Notes: generated from the letters alone by a model not told the origin. DNA of 64,000 nucleotides from Bradyrhizobium sp. 132 (GCF_023074185.1 NZ_JADPKY010000071.1:98920-162919); one strand, 5' to 3'. Shown: positions 45,308-56,724, counted from the first letter of the stretch. Program-made: numbers and translations.

Positions 45308-46261
45308 ATGAGACGTATCATTCAGCGTCTGATCGCGGCCATCGTGCTGTCGATCGGCATCGTCGCCGCCGCGGTCGGCACCTCCTACGGTCAAGACAAG
45401 GTGGTTCGCATCGGTTATCAGAAATACGGCAAGCTGGTGCTGCTCAAGAGCAAGGGCACGCTGGAGCCGAAGCTCGCGGCCAACGGCTACAAGGTGGTGT
45501 GGACCGAATTCCCCTCCGGCCCGCCGCTGCTCGAGGCGCTCAATGTCGGCGCGATCGATTTCGGCAACACCGGCGAAGCCCCGCCGATCTTCGCGCAAGC
45601 CGCCGGCGCCCCGATCCAGTATGTCGCCTACGAGCCGCCGGCCCCGAAGGGCGAGGCGATCCTGGTGCCGAAAGACAGCCCGCTGAAGTCTGTCACCGAT
45701 CTCAAGGGCAAGAAGGTCGCGCTCAACAAGGGCTCCAACGTCCACTATCTCCTGGTCAAGGCACTCGAGAAGGCCGGCGTCAAATATTCCGAGATCGAGC
45801 CGGTATTTCTGGCGCCAGCCGATGCGCGCGCCGCCTTCGAGCGCGGCGCGGTCGATGCCTGGGTGATCTGGGATCCGTTCCAGGCCGCCGCGGAAGCGGC
45901 GACCGGCGCACGTACGCTCGCCGACGGCACCGACATCGTGGCGAACTACCAGTTCTATTTCTCCTCGAAGAAATTCCTCGAAGCCAATCCTGAGATCGTC
46001 GACGCCGTGCTGGCCGAGCTGAGCGCGGTCGACGATTGGGCCGAGGGCGACATCCACGCGGTTGCCGAGCAGCTGGCGCCCGCGATCGGCCTGCCGGTCC
46101 CCGTGGTCGAGGTGGCGCTGAAGCGGCAGGCCTACGGCATCAAGCCGATCACCGACGCCGTCGTCGCCGATCAGCAGCAGGTTGCCGACGCGTTCTTCGC
46201 GCTCAACCTGATTCCCAAATCCATCAAGATTTCCGACGTGGCGCGGAAGCCAGGATCATGA
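45308..46261 (+). CDS. ssuA: sulfonate ABC transporter binding protein, Sec-exported paralogue
   Basis: 317 residues with a Sec signal peptide ([20 protein letters not shown], cut after GTSYGQ). [71 protein letters not shown] is SsuA-like throughout; [23 protein letters not shown] is another family motif. The stop overlaps the ssuD start (ATGA). The start at 45308 follows an AAGGG site. Compared with the first paralogue it has the same fold but a different leader and many substitutions. Confidence 0.92.
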   Translation: MRRIIQRLIAAIVLSIGIVAAAVGTSYGQDKVVRIGYQKYGKLVLLKSKGTLEPKLAANGYKVVWTEFPSGPPLLEALNVGAIDFGNTGEAPPIFAQAAGAPIQYVAYEPPAPKGEAILVPKDSPLKSVTDLKGKKVALNKGSNVHYLLVKALEKAGVKYSEIEPVFLAPADARAAFERGAVDAWVIWDPFQAAAEAATGARTLADGTDIVANYQFYFSSKKFLEANPEIVDAVLAELSAVDDWAEGDIHAVAEQLAPAIGLPVPVVEVALKRQAYGIKPITDAVVADQQQVADAFFALNLIPKSIKISDVARKPGS

Positions 46262-47436
46262 GCAAGCACATGAGCAAGCAAGCAAACGCCAACATCCTCT
46301 GGTTCCTGCCGACCCACGGTGACGGCCGCTATCTCGGCACCGGCGTCGGCGGCCGCGAGGTCAATTTCAACTATCTACGCCAGATCGCGCAGGCCGCCGA
46401 CCAGCTCGGCTATTTCGGCGTGCTGCTGCCGACCGGGCGATCTTGCGAGGATTCCTGGATCGTCGCCTCCTCGGTCGCGCCGTTCACCGAGCGGCTGCGC
46501 TATCTCGTGGCCGTCAGGCCCGGCCTGCAATCGCCGAGCGTGGCCGCGCGCATGACCGCGACGCTCGATCGCATCACAAACGGCCGTCTTCTCGTCAACG
46601 TCGTCACCGGTGGCGATCCCGTCGAGAACAAGGGCGACGGCATCTTCCTCGGCCATGACGAGCGCTACGAGGTCACCCGCGAGTTTCTCAACGTCTATAG
46701 CGACCTGCTCGCCGGCAAGACCGTCAATGTCGAGGGCAAGCACATCCATGTCGAAGGCGGCAAGCTGCTGTTTCCGCCGGTGCAGTCGCCGCGGCCGCCG
46801 CTCTATTTCGGCGGCTCGTCGGATGCCGGCATCGACGTCGCCGTCGACGCCGTCGACAAATATCTCACCTGGGGTGAGCCGCCGGCGCTGGTCGCGGAGA
46901 AGATCGCCAAGGTGAGGGAGGTCGCCGCAGCACGTGGCCGAAAATTGTCCTTCGGTATCCGGCTCCACGTGATTGTCCGCGAGACCAATGAAGCGGCCTG
47001 GCAGGCTGCCAACGAGCTGATCAAGCATGTCAGCGACGAGACCATCGCCACGGCGCAGAAGAACTTTGAGCGGATGGATTCCGTCGGCCAGCAGCGCATG
47101 GCACAGCTGCATGGCGGCAAGCGCGACAAGCTCGAGATCGCTCCGAACCTGTGGGCCGGTGTCGGCCTCGTGCGCGGCGGCGCCGGCACGGCACTGGTCG
47201 GCGACGCCCAGACCGTCGCGGCCCGTATCAAGGAGTATCAGGACATCGGCATCGATACCTTCATCATGTCGGGCTACCCGCATCTGGAGGAAGCCTATCG
47301 CTTCGCCGAGCTGGTGTTCCCGCTGCTTTCGCTGGAGCAGCCCAGCAACGTGACCAAGCTTCACTTCAACGGCGGCCCCTTTGGTGAAACGGTCGGCAGC
47401 GACTTCCGTCCGCAGCACAAGGTGTCGCAGTCATGA
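46258..47436 (+). CDS. ssuD: FMNH2-dependent alkanesulfonate monooxygenase
   Basis: 392 residues. Cleaves alkanesulfonates to aldehyde and sulfite with FMNH2 and oxygen. SsuD features are [66 protein letters not shown] and [14 protein letters not shown] [76 protein letters not shown] is near the end. Coupled by 4-base overlaps to ssuA upstream and ssuC downstream. Confidence 0.96.
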   Translation: MSKHMSKQANANILWFLPTHGDGRYLGTGVGGREVNFNYLRQIAQAADQLGYFGVLLPTGRSCEDSWIVASSVAPFTERLRYLVAVRPGLQSPSVAARMTATLDRITNGRLLVNVVTGGDPVENKGDGIFLGHDERYEVTREFLNVYSDLLAGKTVNVEGKHIHVEGGKLLFPPVQSPRPPLYFGGSSDAGIDVAVDAVDKYLTWGEPPALVAEKIAKVREVAAARGRKLSFGIRLHVIVRETNEAAWQAANELIKHVSDETIATAQKNFERMDSVGQQRMAQLHGGKRDKLEIAPNLWAGVGLVRGGAGTALVGDAQTVAARIKEYQDIGIDTFIMSGYPHLEEAYRFAELVFPLLSLEQPSNVTKLHFNGGPFGETVGSDFRPQHKVSQS

Positions 47437-48239
47437 GCCTGATCGACAGCGTTTCGTTCCCGCGCAGTTTTCGCCTGCCGCGCCTCGACGGCCTGATCCA
47501 GTGGATCGTGCCGCTCGCCATCATCGCGATCTGGCAGGTTGCCAGCGTCACCGGTTTTGTGCCGACGCGGGTGCTGCCGGCGCCGAGCGACGTCATGCTC
47601 GCAGGCTGGAAGCTGCTGCTCTCCGGCGAGCTCGTGCGCAACATCTGGGTCTCGTTCTGGCGCGCCTCGATCGGCTTCCTGATCGGCGGCAGTATCGGCT
47701 TCGCGTTCGGTCTCGCCAACGGCCTGTCGCAGCTCTCCTCAAAGCTCACCGACACCACGCTCCAGATGGTGCGCAACGTGCCGCATCTGGCACTGATCCC
47801 GTTGGTCATTTTGTGGTTCGGCATCGACGAGAGCGCGAAGTTGTTCCTGGTGGCGCTCGGCGTGTTCTTCCCGATCTACCTCAACACGCTGCACGGCATC
47901 CGCACTGTCGATCCCCAGTTGATCGAGATGGGCCGCATCTACGGCATGAGCGATGGCGAGCTGTTCCGACGCGTGATCTTCCCGGGCGCGCTGCCCTCGA
48001 TCTTCGTCGGCATCCGCTTCGCGCTCGGCATCATGTGGCTGACCCTGATCGTCGCCGAGACCATCGCGGCGTCTTCGGGCCTCGGCTACATGGCGATGCA
48101 GGCGCGCGAGTTCATGCTGATCGACGTCGTCGTGCTCTCGATCCTGATCTACGCGCTGCTCGGCAAGCTCGCCGACAGCGCCTCCCGCGTGCTGGAGCGC
48201 CTGATGCTCTCCTGGCACCCCGCCTTCCAGAAACGTTGA
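47433..48239 (+). CDS. ssuC: sulfonate ABC transporter permease
   Basis: 268 residues, about six membrane segments. [46 protein letters not shown] is the SsuC/TauC N-terminal half. The coupling loop [52 protein letters not shown] is highly typical. Start overlaps ssuD stop (ATGA); ssuB begins 7 bases after its stop. Confidence 0.95.
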   Translation: MSLIDSVSFPRSFRLPRLDGLIQWIVPLAIIAIWQVASVTGFVPTRVLPAPSDVMLAGWKLLLSGELVRNIWVSFWRASIGFLIGGSIGFAFGLANGLSQLSSKLTDTTLQMVRNVPHLALIPLVILWFGIDESAKLFLVALGVFFPIYLNTLHGIRTVDPQLIEMGRIYGMSDGELFRRVIFPGALPSIFVGIRFALGIMWLTLIVAETIAASSGLGYMAMQAREFMLIDVVVLSILIYALLGKLADSASRVLERLMLSWHPAFQKR

Positions 48240-48246
48240 GAGTGAC

Positions 48247-49083
48247 ATGCAGACAGCCCTTCGTACCTCCCTTCCGGAAACCGAACTCGCCAGCCGCGCC
48301 AATTTCGCGCCTCACGCCCGTGTGCTGCGCGAGGAACGGCCGGCGCAGACCAGCGGCTTGCCGCTCAGCATCCGGGCTTTGCGCAAATCCTACGGCGACA
48401 ATGAGGTGCTGCGCGGCATTGATTTGCACATCCCGGCCGGCCAGTTCGTTGCGATCGTGGGCAAGAGCGGCTGCGGCAAGAGCACGTTGCTTCGCCTGAT
48501 CGCCGGCCTGGAAAAGTTTGACGCCGGCAGCATCTCGCTCGGCGACGCGGTGAAACCCGAGGATATCCGCGTGATGTTCCAGGAGCCCCGGCTGTTGCCC
48601 TGGGCTCGCGTTCTCTCCAATGTCGAGGTCGGTCTCGGTCGCGATCGTTCATCCAGTGACGCGCACACGCGCGCCGAGAAGGCGCTGACCGAGGTCGGGC
48701 TGACCGACAAGCGCGACCAGTGGCCCTCGGTGCTGTCGGGTGGCCAGAAGCAGCGCGTTGCCCTTGCCCGCGCGCTGGTCTCGCGTCCGCGGGTGCTCGC
48801 CTTCGACGAGCCGCTCGGCGCGCTGGACGCGCTGACCCGGATCTCGATGCAGCGGTTGCTGGAGCGCGTCTGGCGCGACCAGGGCTTTACCGCGATCCTG
48901 GTGACCCACGACGTCGCCGAGGCGGTCGCGCTGGCCGACCGGGTGCTGGTGATCGAGGAGGGACGGATCGCCCATGACGTCGTGGTTAACACGGCCCGGC
49001 CCCGCGAACGCGGCTCGGCCGAGCTCGCGGGTCTCGAAGGCTCGATCCTGAGCCACCTTTTGTCGGCGGACGATCGTACCTAA
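48247..49083 (+). CDS. ssuB: sulfonate ABC transporter ATP-binding protein
   Basis: 278 residues. Walker [10 protein letters not shown] is at 72-80, [21 protein letters not shown] is the SsuB Q-loop region, signature [15 protein letters not shown], and Walker [17 protein letters not shown]. The switch His is in [10 protein letters not shown]. The first 38 residues are an extension beyond the ATPase core. Energises uptake through SsuC with the two SsuA proteins. Confidence 0.95.
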   Translation: MQTALRTSLPETELASRANFAPHARVLREERPAQTSGLPLSIRALRKSYGDNEVLRGIDLHIPAGQFVAIVGKSGCGKSTLLRLIAGLEKFDAGSISLGDAVKPEDIRVMFQEPRLLPWARVLSNVEVGLGRDRSSSDAHTRAEKALTEVGLTDKRDQWPSVLSGGQKQRVALARALVSRPRVLAFDEPLGALDALTRISMQRLLERVWRDQGFTAILVTHDVAEAVALADRVLVIEEGRIAHDVVVNTARPRERGSAELAGLEGSILSHLLSADDRT

Positions 49084-49114
49084 ATAGCGAGGGACCCCGT
49101 TTGGGGGCGATGCC

Positions 49115-49696
49115 ATGAATGTAGTGCCCCGCGATCTCATGACCGAAATTGCCGTCACGTCCGCCGATTTCCGCGGCGCCATGCGCCACCTCACCGGCGG
49201 CGTCAGCGTCATCACCGCCGGGCGAGGCAAGGACATTACCGGCATGACGGTCACTTCCGTCGCCTCGCTGTCGGTCGAGCCGCCGACGCTGATCGTCAGC
49301 ATCAATCGCGATGCCTCGTCCTTCCCGCTGATCCGGCGCCACGGCGCTTTCGGCGTGAACATCCTCGCGGCCGATCAGCTCGACGTCGCCGAGCGCTTTG
49401 CCGGCAAGGGAGGGCTCAAGGGTGTCGATCGTTTCGCGGGCGCCCGGTGGGTAACGGCGGTTTCGGGCGTTCCGCTGCTGGTCGGCGCATTGTCCGCCGT
49501 CGATTGCGAGGTCGAGGAGATCGTCGAGCGCCATTCGCATGGCATCGTCATCGGCCGTGTCCGGGATGTCAGGAATTCCACCCGCAACGCTGCGCTGGCC
49601 TATTGGCACGGCCAGTACGTGGCGGTCGATCAGGACGAAGACGCGGCCAGGCTTGCGGACGTCAGCGTTCCCACCCACCTCCGGCGCGGCATTTGA
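49115..49696 (+). CDS. flavin reductase of the sulfonate system
   Basis: 193 residues, flavin-reductase-like (HpaC/DszD) split-barrel family rather than the SsuE flavodoxin-like type. FRGAMRHLTGGVSVITAGRGKDITGMTVTSVASLSVEPPTLIVSINRDASSFPLI is the FMN-binding part, and FGVNILAADQLDVAERFAG follows. It is likely to supply FMNH2 to SsuD, as the last gene of the operon, 31 bases after ssuB. Two possible starts, MNVVPRD at 49115 or MTEIAV at 49139. Confidence 0.9.
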   Translation: MNVVPRDLMTEIAVTSADFRGAMRHLTGGVSVITAGRGKDITGMTVTSVASLSVEPPTLIVSINRDASSFPLIRRHGAFGVNILAADQLDVAERFAGKGGLKGVDRFAGARWVTAVSGVPLLVGALSAVDCEVEEIVERHSHGIVIGRVRDVRNSTRNAALAYWHGQYVAVDQDEDAARLADVSVPTHLRRGI

Positions 49697-49788
49697 TCGC
49701 CGCCGGACGAGGGACGCACAGGCTGGCCTTTTCGCTTTCATCGCTCTAGAAGCACCTCGGCCTCCCGCCGGGACGGCAATGGAGCGCA

Positions 49789-49947
49789 ATGATGAAACGC
49801 GTCGCGACCTGGGCCTTCTACGCCATCGGCGCGCTCGCGATCGCCTATCTCGCGCTCTACGCCTATGCCATGTTCAGCGGCCAACCGATCGTGCCGGGCG
49901 ACCCCATCCACATCTTCCGCAAGCCGGACGCGCCGAGTTATTCGTGA
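49789..49947 (+). CDS. 52-residue single-pass membrane protein
   Basis: A short gene starting MMKRVATWAFYAIGALAIAY with a GGAGCGCA ribosome site directly upstream. One membrane segment covers residues 6-28; the periplasmic tail is MFSGQPIVPGDPIHIFRKPD then APSYS. The codon use has the strong third-position GC of real genes here. Function not known. It follows the flavin reductase by 92 bases. Confidence 0.65.
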   Translation: MMKRVATWAFYAIGALAIAYLALYAYAMFSGQPIVPGDPIHIFRKPDAPSYS

Positions 49948-49959
49948 CGGCTCTCTCCT

Positions 49960-50042
49960 CGTCATGGCCGGGCTTGGTCCATCCACGCGTAGCCGCGATT
50001 CCCGGAGAGACGTGGATGCGTGGGACAAGCCCGGCCATGACG
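49960..50042. repeat. intergenic palindrome, family 5, copy 1
   Basis: CGTCATGGCCGGGCTTGGTCC at the left pairs with GGGACAAGCCCGGCCATGACG at the right; an inner pair is ATCCACGCGT and ACGTGGAT. It separates the convergent small membrane gene and the M20 peptidase. A partial copy is at 62434-62475. Confidence 0.82.
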
Positions 50043-50057
50043 GCGGAGTGTGTGCGA

Positions 50058-51206
50058 CTAGCCTCGCAAAATCGCCAGCGCCAGCGCCTGTGCGCGAGGC
50101 ACGATGCTGTCGAGCTCGAGATATTCCTCCGCCGTGTGCGCGAGCCCGCCGACGGGGCCGAGGCCGCAGATGGTCGGCGTGCCGACCGCGGCGGTGAAGC
50201 CGGAATCGGCGCAGCCGCCGGAGAACTCGCCCTGGAGCGTGGTGAGGCCGGCCTGCTTTGCGGCGGACTGATAAGTTTCGAACAGCGCTTTTGAATCGGC
50301 GCTCTGCACCACCGGGACGAACTCGCCCTTGACCGTCAGCGTCGCGCTGGTGCCCGGCACGAAAGACGTCGCGATGATCGTCTCGATCGCGGCCATCACC
50401 CTCGCACGATCCGCGGGATCGACGTAGCGCATGTCGATCTGCCCCTCCGCATAAGGCGCCGTCGTGTTGACGGACTGCCCGCCCGAGACGAGACCGACGT
50501 TCAGCGTGATGCCCTTGTCGAGATCGGTCAGCGCGTGGATCTGCACGATCTTGTGCGCGAGCTCGCCGATCGCGCTGACGCCGGCGACGAAATTGGCGCC
50601 GGAATGCGCGGCTTTGCCAGTGATGGCGACATGCATGAAGATGCCGCCCTTGCGCCCCGTGACGATATTGCCGGTCGGGCGGCCCGGCTCGGAATTGAAC
50701 ACGGCGCGCGCCGCGCGTCCTTCGCGCTCGATCACCGGCCGGGAGGAGGGCGAGCCGATCTCCTCGTCCGAGGTGATCAGCACCTTGATCGGGTGCGGGC
50801 TGCCGCCGAATTTATGGAAGGCGGTCGCCACGAATATGTTCATGACGACGCCCGACTTCATGTCGGCAACGCCCGGACCATAGGCGCGCTTGTCTTGGAT
50901 CGTGAACGGACGCCGCCCGGCCTCGCCCTTGCCGAACACGGTGTCGCGATGTCCCATCAACAGCACCGGCTTCTCGTTGCTGCCGGGCTTTGCGACGTCG
51001 GCATGGATCGCATCGCCGAAGGTGGCGTTGTTTTCACGCCGGAACGGGATGCCGTGCTCGGCAAAATGCCGCTCGAACCGCGCCCCGACCGCATCGACGC
51101 CTTCCTTGTCATAGGACCCGGAATCGATGTTCACGACATCGCGCAGCAGGTCGATCATCGCCTGCCGCTGCGTCGCCAGCCAGTCCGTGATTTGAGCTTC
51201 AGACAT
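50058..51206 (-). CDS. M20-family metallopeptidase (glutamate carboxypeptidase-like)
   Basis: 382 residues. Co-catalytic zinc site residues by family alignment: His86 and Asp88 (LLMGHRDTVF), Asp115 (GPGVADMKSG), Glu148/Glu149 (TSDEEIGS) and the C-terminal His in GGLAHTAEEYLELDS. A dimerisation domain interrupts the catalytic domain in the middle (KGGIFMHVAITGKAAHSGANFVAGVSAIGEL). It resembles carboxypeptidase G2, which removes C-terminal glutamate from peptides and folates. No signal peptide, so probably cytoplasmic. Stands alone between two palindromes. Confidence 0.92.
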   Translation of the reverse strand: MSEAQITDWLATQRQAMIDLLRDVVNIDSGSYDKEGVDAVGARFERHFAEHGIPFRRENNATFGDAIHADVAKPGSNEKPVLLMGHRDTVFGKGEAGRRPFTIQDKRAYGPGVADMKSGVVMNIFVATAFHKFGGSPHPIKVLITSDEEIGSPSSRPVIEREGRAARAVFNSEPGRPTGNIVTGRKGGIFMHVAITGKAAHSGANFVAGVSAIGELAHKIVQIHALTDLDKGITLNVGLVSGGQSVNTTAPYAEGQIDMRYVDPADRARVMAAIETIIATSFVPGTSATLTVKGEFVPVVQSADSKALFETYQSAAKQAGLTTLQGEFSGGCADSGFTAAVGTPTICGLGPVGGLAHTAEEYLELDSIVPRAQALALAILRG

Positions 51207-51306
51207 GTTTACCCTCGCGTGGTTTTCATGCGGGGTTATAGGGCGTTGCCTGCGGATGGCCTAGTCACGTAGCGCGGTCCCGTTATGCGAGAACCGCCCT
51301 CAACGC

Positions 51307-51386
51307 CGTCATTGCGAGCGACGCGAAGCAATCCAGTCTGTCACCGCGGAAAGATCCTGGATTGCTTTACTGCGCTCGCAATGACG
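51307..51386. repeat. Bradyrhizobium-type intergenic palindrome, family 1, copy 2
   Basis: Runs from CGTCATTGCGAGCGACGCG to CTGCGCTCGCAATGACG. It matches the copy at 19791-19875 with one change in its first 36 bases; the centres differ. It lies between the M20 promoter side and the flbD terminator. Confidence 0.85.
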
Positions 51387-51402
51387 AGGGCGGTAGCCTG
51401 CA

Positions 51403-51437
51403 TTCAAACAAAAATGCCCGGGACTTGGCCCGGGCAT
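51403..51437 (-). terminator. rho-independent terminator of the fliF-flbD operon
   Basis: On the minus strand ATGCCCGGG-CCAAGT-CCCGGGCAT is a perfect 9-bp stem followed by TTTTTGTTTG. It lies 29 bases after the flbD stop codon and closes the flagellar operon. Confidence 0.85.
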
Positions 51438-51465
51438 TCGCATTCTCTCGATCAGCGTAGAGCGC

Positions 51466-52851
<1,386 letters not shown>

Positions 52852-52895
52852 ATCAGTCTCCTGTCCGTCTGGTCGCGCTGCCGCGCGTCATCGCT

Positions 52896-53246
52896 TTAAG
52901 CGCGTTCAGCCTTGATGATTTCGGTCATGGTCACGCCGAGCTTGTCCTCCACCAGGACCACTTCGCCGCGGGCGACCAGCTTGTTGTTGACGTAGATGTC
53001 GATGGCTTCGCCGACGCGCCGGTCGAGCTCGAGTACGGTCCCGGGCCCGAGCTTCAACAGCTCGCTGACGTCCATCTTGGAGCGGCCGAGCACGGCCGAG
53101 ACCTGCACCGGTACGTCGAACACGGCCTCGAGGTCGGCGGCGGCGCGCATCGCATATTCGTCCTCGTTGTAGCCGACGTCGGTGCCGGCAGGCGGCATCG
53201 GGCCGTTGAGATCGGGCAGCGGGACCTGTCCGTCAGTGTCGCTCAT
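52896..53246 (-). CDS. fliN: flagellar motor switch protein FliN
   Basis: 116 residues. The C-terminal SpoA/FliN domain starts near residue 40: DLEAVFDVPVQVSAVLGRSKMDVSELLKLGPGTVLELDRRVGEAIDIYVNNKLVARGEVVLVEDKLGVTMTEII. Forms the C-ring with FliG and FliM and binds FliH to bring export cargo to the base. The N-terminal 35 residues are acidic and flexible. Starts 3 bases after the fliH stop. Confidence 0.95.
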   Translation of the reverse strand: MSDTDGQVPLPDLNGPMPPAGTDVGYNEDEYAMRAAADLEAVFDVPVQVSAVLGRSKMDVSELLKLGPGTVLELDRRVGEAIDIYVNNKLVARGEVVLVEDKLGVTMTEIIKAERA

Positions 53247-53249
53247 GGC

Positions 53250-53870
53250 TTAGCTCCCCCTGCGGGACGCAACATAGCGTCCCACCATTTCGTCGATCTT
53301 GGCTGTGATGGCGCCGCGCTCCAGCACGACGCCGCCATCGGCCCATTCGATCCGGCAATCACCGGTAGCAATCTCGGGCTCGGCCAGAATCACCAGCCGG
53401 CCTTCGAAGCCGCTCTGCTTGGCCAGCCGCTCCATGTTCTCGCGGGCCGCGTCGTAGAGCGCGTCGTTGATGCGGATGACGAGATGCGGCGTCGCGACCA
53501 GATGCGAGAAGCAGTCCTTGATCAGCGCGACGATCTCGCCGAGCGGCTCGGCGGCGACCAGATCGGCGCACAGCTTACGCGCCACCGCCACCGCCACGTC
53601 GACCGCCTCGGTCTCCATCTTGGTTTCGATGTTGCCGATGCCCGAGGCAATGCCCCGGATTCCGATGTTGATCTCTTCCATCGCGAGCGCGACGCGGCGG
53701 TCGCTCTCGGCCTTGGCCTCGCGCTGGCCGGCGGCAAAGCCGTCCTGATAGGCGCGCGCCTCGGCTTCCGCGACCTTCTGGGCGATCTCGGCCGCAGTTG
53801 CGGCCTTCTCGCGCGTCCGGTCGGGCGCGGCGAAGTCGTTGTCGAACAGGAATTTTGCCGGAGCGCCCAT
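53250..53870 (-). CDS. fliH: flagellar export-ATPase regulator FliH
   Basis: 206 residues. FliH proteins bind the FliI ATPase and the C-ring. The pattern is an N-terminal flexible part (GAPAKFLFDNDFAAPDRTRE), a long charged helix with Gly/Ala heptads (AEIAQKVAEAEARAYQDGFAAGQREAKAESDRRVALAMEE), and a C-terminal globular part (LVIRINDALYDAARENMERLAKQSGFEGRLVILAEPEIATGDCRIEWADGGV), where GDCRIEW is a strong FliH/YscL signature. It overlaps fliG by ATGA. No fliI is found in the window. Confidence 0.9.
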   Translation of the reverse strand: MGAPAKFLFDNDFAAPDRTREKAATAAEIAQKVAEAEARAYQDGFAAGQREAKAESDRRVALAMEEINIGIRGIASGIGNIETKMETEAVDVAVAVARKLCADLVAAEPLGEIVALIKDCFSHLVATPHLVIRINDALYDAARENMERLAKQSGFEGRLVILAEPEIATGDCRIEWADGGVVLERGAITAKIDEMVGRYVASRRGS

Positions 53871-54961
53871 CAATACACCAGCTCGTCGTCGGCGCGGTTC
53901 TTGGTCAGCATGATCTCGCCCTTGGCGGCGAGGTCCTTGGCGAGGTTGACCAGCAGCGCCTGGGCCTCGTCGACGTCGCGCAGGCGGACCGGACCCATCG
54001 CCGCCATGTCGTCCTGGAGCATTTTGGCCGCACGCGAGGACATGTTGCCGAAGAAGAAATTGCGGACGTCCTCGTTGGCGCTCTTGAGCGCGACGCCGAG
54101 CTTGTCCTTGTCGACGTTGCGCATCAAGGTCTGGGCCGAGCCGGAATCCAGCTTCACGAGGTCGTCGAAGGTGAACATCAGCGCCTTGATGCGCTCGGCC
54201 GATTCGCGATTGTCCTCTTCCAGCGAGGTGATGAAGCGGGTTTCGGTCTGGCGGTCGAAATTGTTGAAGATTTCCGCCATCACTTCGTGGGCGTCACGGC
54301 GGCGGGTCTGTGACAGGTTGGACATGAATTCGGTGCGCAGCGTCTTCTCCACGCTCTCGATCACCTCCTTCTGGACCGCCTCCATCTTCAGCATGCGGTT
54401 GACGACGTCGAGCGCCAGATCCTCGGGGAAGATGCCGAGCACGCGCGCGGCGTGTTCCGGCTTCAGCTTCGACAGCACGACCGCGATGGTCTGCGGATAT
54501 TCGTTCTTGAGATAGTTGGCGAGCACCTCTTCCTGCACGTTGGAGAGCTTCTCCCACATGTTACGGCCGGCCGGACCGCGGATTTCGTCCATGATGCCGT
54601 TGACGCGCTCGGGTGCAAGATATTGCTGGAGCAGCCGCTCGGTGGCGTCGAAATTGCCCATCAGCGCGCCGGAGGCCGACATCCGCGAGACGAATTCGAG
54701 CAGCATGTCCTCAACAGTGTCGACCTCGACGGTTCCGAGCGTCGACATCTCCAGCGAGAGCTGGCGCACTTCGTCGTCGTCGAGCAGCGACCAGATCTTG
54801 CCGCCATATTGCTCGCCCAACGCCAGCATCAGGATTGCGGCACGCTTCGGCCCCACCACGGCTTCGACCTTCGCACCTCCACGGCTGCCGGCACGCTGAC
54901 CAAGCGTGGAGATCACGCTGGTGATGTCGTTGGAGTTGGCATTTTGCAGGGCAGCGGCCAT
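53870..54961 (-). CDS. fliG: flagellar motor switch protein FliG
   Basis: 363 residues, three ARM-like domains. [43 protein letters not shown] is Fli[44 protein letters not shown] holds the EHPQTIA-like motif (EYPQTIA) of the middle domain; the C-terminal torque helix region is [57 protein letters not shown] with its charged residues. Couples MotA to rotor motion. Lies 32 bases after fliF. Confidence 0.96.
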   Translation of the reverse strand: MAAALQNANSNDITSVISTLGQRAGSRGGAKVEAVVGPKRAAILMLALGEQYGGKIWSLLDDDEVRQLSLEMSTLGTVEVDTVEDMLLEFVSRMSASGALMGNFDATERLLQQYLAPERVNGIMDEIRGPAGRNMWEKLSNVQEEVLANYLKNEYPQTIAVVLSKLKPEHAARVLGIFPEDLALDVVNRMLKMEAVQKEVIESVEKTLRTEFMSNLSQTRRRDAHEVMAEIFNNFDRQTETRFITSLEEDNRESAERIKALMFTFDDLVKLDSGSAQTLMRNVDKDKLGVALKSANEDVRNFFFGNMSSRAAKMLQDDMAAMGPVRLRDVDEAQALLVNLAKDLAAKGEIMLTKNRADDELVY

Positions 54962-54993
54962 GTCAGATCACTTCTTGATTCACTTGACGCGGA

Positions 54994-56604
54994 TTATTTG
55001 GCTGGTTCGGTCAGCCACTGGCGGATGATGGCGACGGTTTCGTTGGGGTTGCGCTCGGCGAGCTCGCCGACGCGATGGACGGACTGGGCATGGACCTGGC
55101 CCTGGATGGTAGCGACGTCGATCGCGCTTGCGGCGGCGCCCGGCAGAAGCGGCTGGCTGCTGGGCGCTGCATCGTCGCTCGCGGCGGGGCCGGTCAGAAC
55201 GCCGGAGATGGCGGCTGCGACTTCGTCGGATGCCAGGATGCGCTTGACCAGCGGCCGGATCACCAGGAACAGCACGATCAGGCCGAGCAGCATCATCACG
55301 CCGAGCTCGACGAAGTACATGACGTCGTCCTTGGTGAACTGGAGCATGCCGAGCAGGCCGGAGGGTTCGGCGATCGGGGTGGTCGAGGGGGCGTCGGCAA
55401 AGCGCAAATTGACGACCTCGACCTGGTCGCCGCGCTTCTGGTCGAAGCCGATCGCCGAACGCACCAGCGTGGCGATGCGGTCGAGCTGATCCTTGGTGCG
55501 GTCCTGGTAGGCCAGATCGCCCTTGTCGTTCTTGGAGTAGATGCCGTCGACCAGCACCGCGACCGAGATCCGGTTGACCCGGCCGGCCTCGGTCACTTCG
55601 GTCTTGGTGGTGCGGGAGATCTCGTAATTGTTGGTCTCTTCGCTCTTCTTGCTCTGGTCCTTGGCCGCGACGCCGCTGTTCTGCTGGTTGCCCGGCAACT
55701 CGTTGTTGACGGTGACCTGGCCGTTGTTGTCGGCGGTCATGCTCTGCTCTTCGCGGGTCTGGCTCGAGCGCAGCACGCGGCCTTCGGGATCGAACTTGTC
55801 CGAGGTCTGGGTGATCTTGTTGAAGTCGAAATCGGCGGAGAGCTGGACCCGGGCGCGCCCCGTCCCCACCACGGAGGAGACGATGTCCTCGACCTGCTTG
55901 CGCATCCGCTTCTCGAAGGCAGTGCGGCGCTCGTCGCCGATCTGCTGGTCCGGATCGGTCTGGGCGCCGTCGGCGAGCAGCTGCCCGGTCTCGTCGACGA
56001 TCGAGACCCGCTGCGGCTTCAGGCCGTTCACGGCCGAGGCGACCAGGTGGCGGATGGCGCGGATCTGCTGGGCTTCGAGCGCGCCGCGGACCCGGACCAC
56101 GATCGAGGCCGACGGCTCCGGCGCCTCGCGCGAGAATAGCGGACGCTCGGGCAGCACCAGATGGACGCGGGCGGCCTGGATGCGGTCGATGGCGCGGATG
56201 GTGCGGGCGAGCTCACCTTCCAGCGCGCGGAGATGGTTGATGTTCTGGACGAAAGAGGTGGTGCCGAGCGCGTCCGACTTGTCGAACACCTCGTAGCCGA
56301 CCCCGCCGCCCTTGGGCAGGCCGCCCTCGGCGAGCTTCATCCGCAGGCGGGTGACCTTGTCCTTGGGCACCATGATGATGGTGCCCTCGTTGCGCAGCTC
56401 GAACTGGATGCCCTGGCGCTCCAGGTCCTTGATAATGCCCGAGGAGTCCTCGACGCTGAGGTCGGTGAACAGGGTCGTCATCTGCGGCGTGGTGACGCGC
56501 ATGATGACGAACGCGAAAAAGCCGACAAGCGCGGCGGTAACCGCGATCATCGCCCCGAACCGGGCGGCTCCGATACCCTTCAGAAAGTCCGCAAGACCTT
56601 GCAA
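54994..56604 (-). CDS. fliF: flagellar MS-ring protein FliF
   Basis: 536 residues with a TTG start after GGGGCGG. TM1 is FGAMIAVTAALVGFFAFVIM; the YscJ/FliF ring domain follows (FTDLSVEDSSGIIKDLERQGIQFELRNEGTIIMVPKDKVTRLRMKLAEGGLPKGGGVGYEVFDKSDALGTTSFVQNINHLRALEGELARTI). A second ring domain contains ASVVV-type ASIVVRVRG, and TM2 is YFVELGVMMLLGLIVLFLVIRPLV. The C-terminal tail that binds FliG ends NPNETVAIIRQWLTEPAK. First gene of the operon fliF-fliG-fliH-fliN-flbD. A CtrA-like half-site lies about 80 bases upstream. Confidence 0.96.
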   Translation of the reverse strand: MQGLADFLKGIGAARFGAMIAVTAALVGFFAFVIMRVTTPQMTTLFTDLSVEDSSGIIKDLERQGIQFELRNEGTIIMVPKDKVTRLRMKLAEGGLPKGGGVGYEVFDKSDALGTTSFVQNINHLRALEGELARTIRAIDRIQAARVHLVLPERPLFSREAPEPSASIVVRVRGALEAQQIRAIRHLVASAVNGLKPQRVSIVDETGQLLADGAQTDPDQQIGDERRTAFEKRMRKQVEDIVSSVVGTGRARVQLSADFDFNKITQTSDKFDPEGRVLRSSQTREEQSMTADNNGQVTVNNELPGNQQNSGVAAKDQSKKSEETNNYEISRTTKTEVTEAGRVNRISVAVLVDGIYSKNDKGDLAYQDRTKDQLDRIATLVRSAIGFDQKRGDQVEVVNLRFADAPSTTPIAEPSGLLGMLQFTKDDVMYFVELGVMMLLGLIVLFLVIRPLVKRILASDEVAAAISGVLTGPAASDDAAPSSQPLLPGAAASAIDVATIQGQVHAQSVHRVGELAERNPNETVAIIRQWLTEPAK

Positions 56605-56681
56605 GCAACCGCCCCGATAGATTCGGCTGCTTTCACAGGAAAGGCCGACTGGGCAATTATTGCCTAGGTGATGGTTTCGAT

Positions 56682-56689
56682 ATGGTTAA
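56682..56689 (-). promoter_or_regulatory. CtrA-like half-site upstream of fliF
   Basis: On the minus strand TTAACCAT, the alphaproteobacterial CtrA half-site, preceded at a 4-base gap by a second TTAACC (TTAACC-TTCG-TTAACC). The spacing between TTAA units is 6, not the canonical 7 of the full TTAA-N7-TTAA box. It lies about 80 bases before the fliF start, and the gene for the CtrA antagonist SciP is next door. Confidence 0.4.
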
Positions 56690-56724
56690 CGAAGGTTAAG
56701 AGCTGCGACAAAAGTAGCGCCATG

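Noticed and set aside
56605..56724. Sigma-54 promoter before fliF
   Set aside because: No TGGC-N7-8-TTGC element with correct spacing was found on the minus strand; the TTAACC pair points to CtrA instead.
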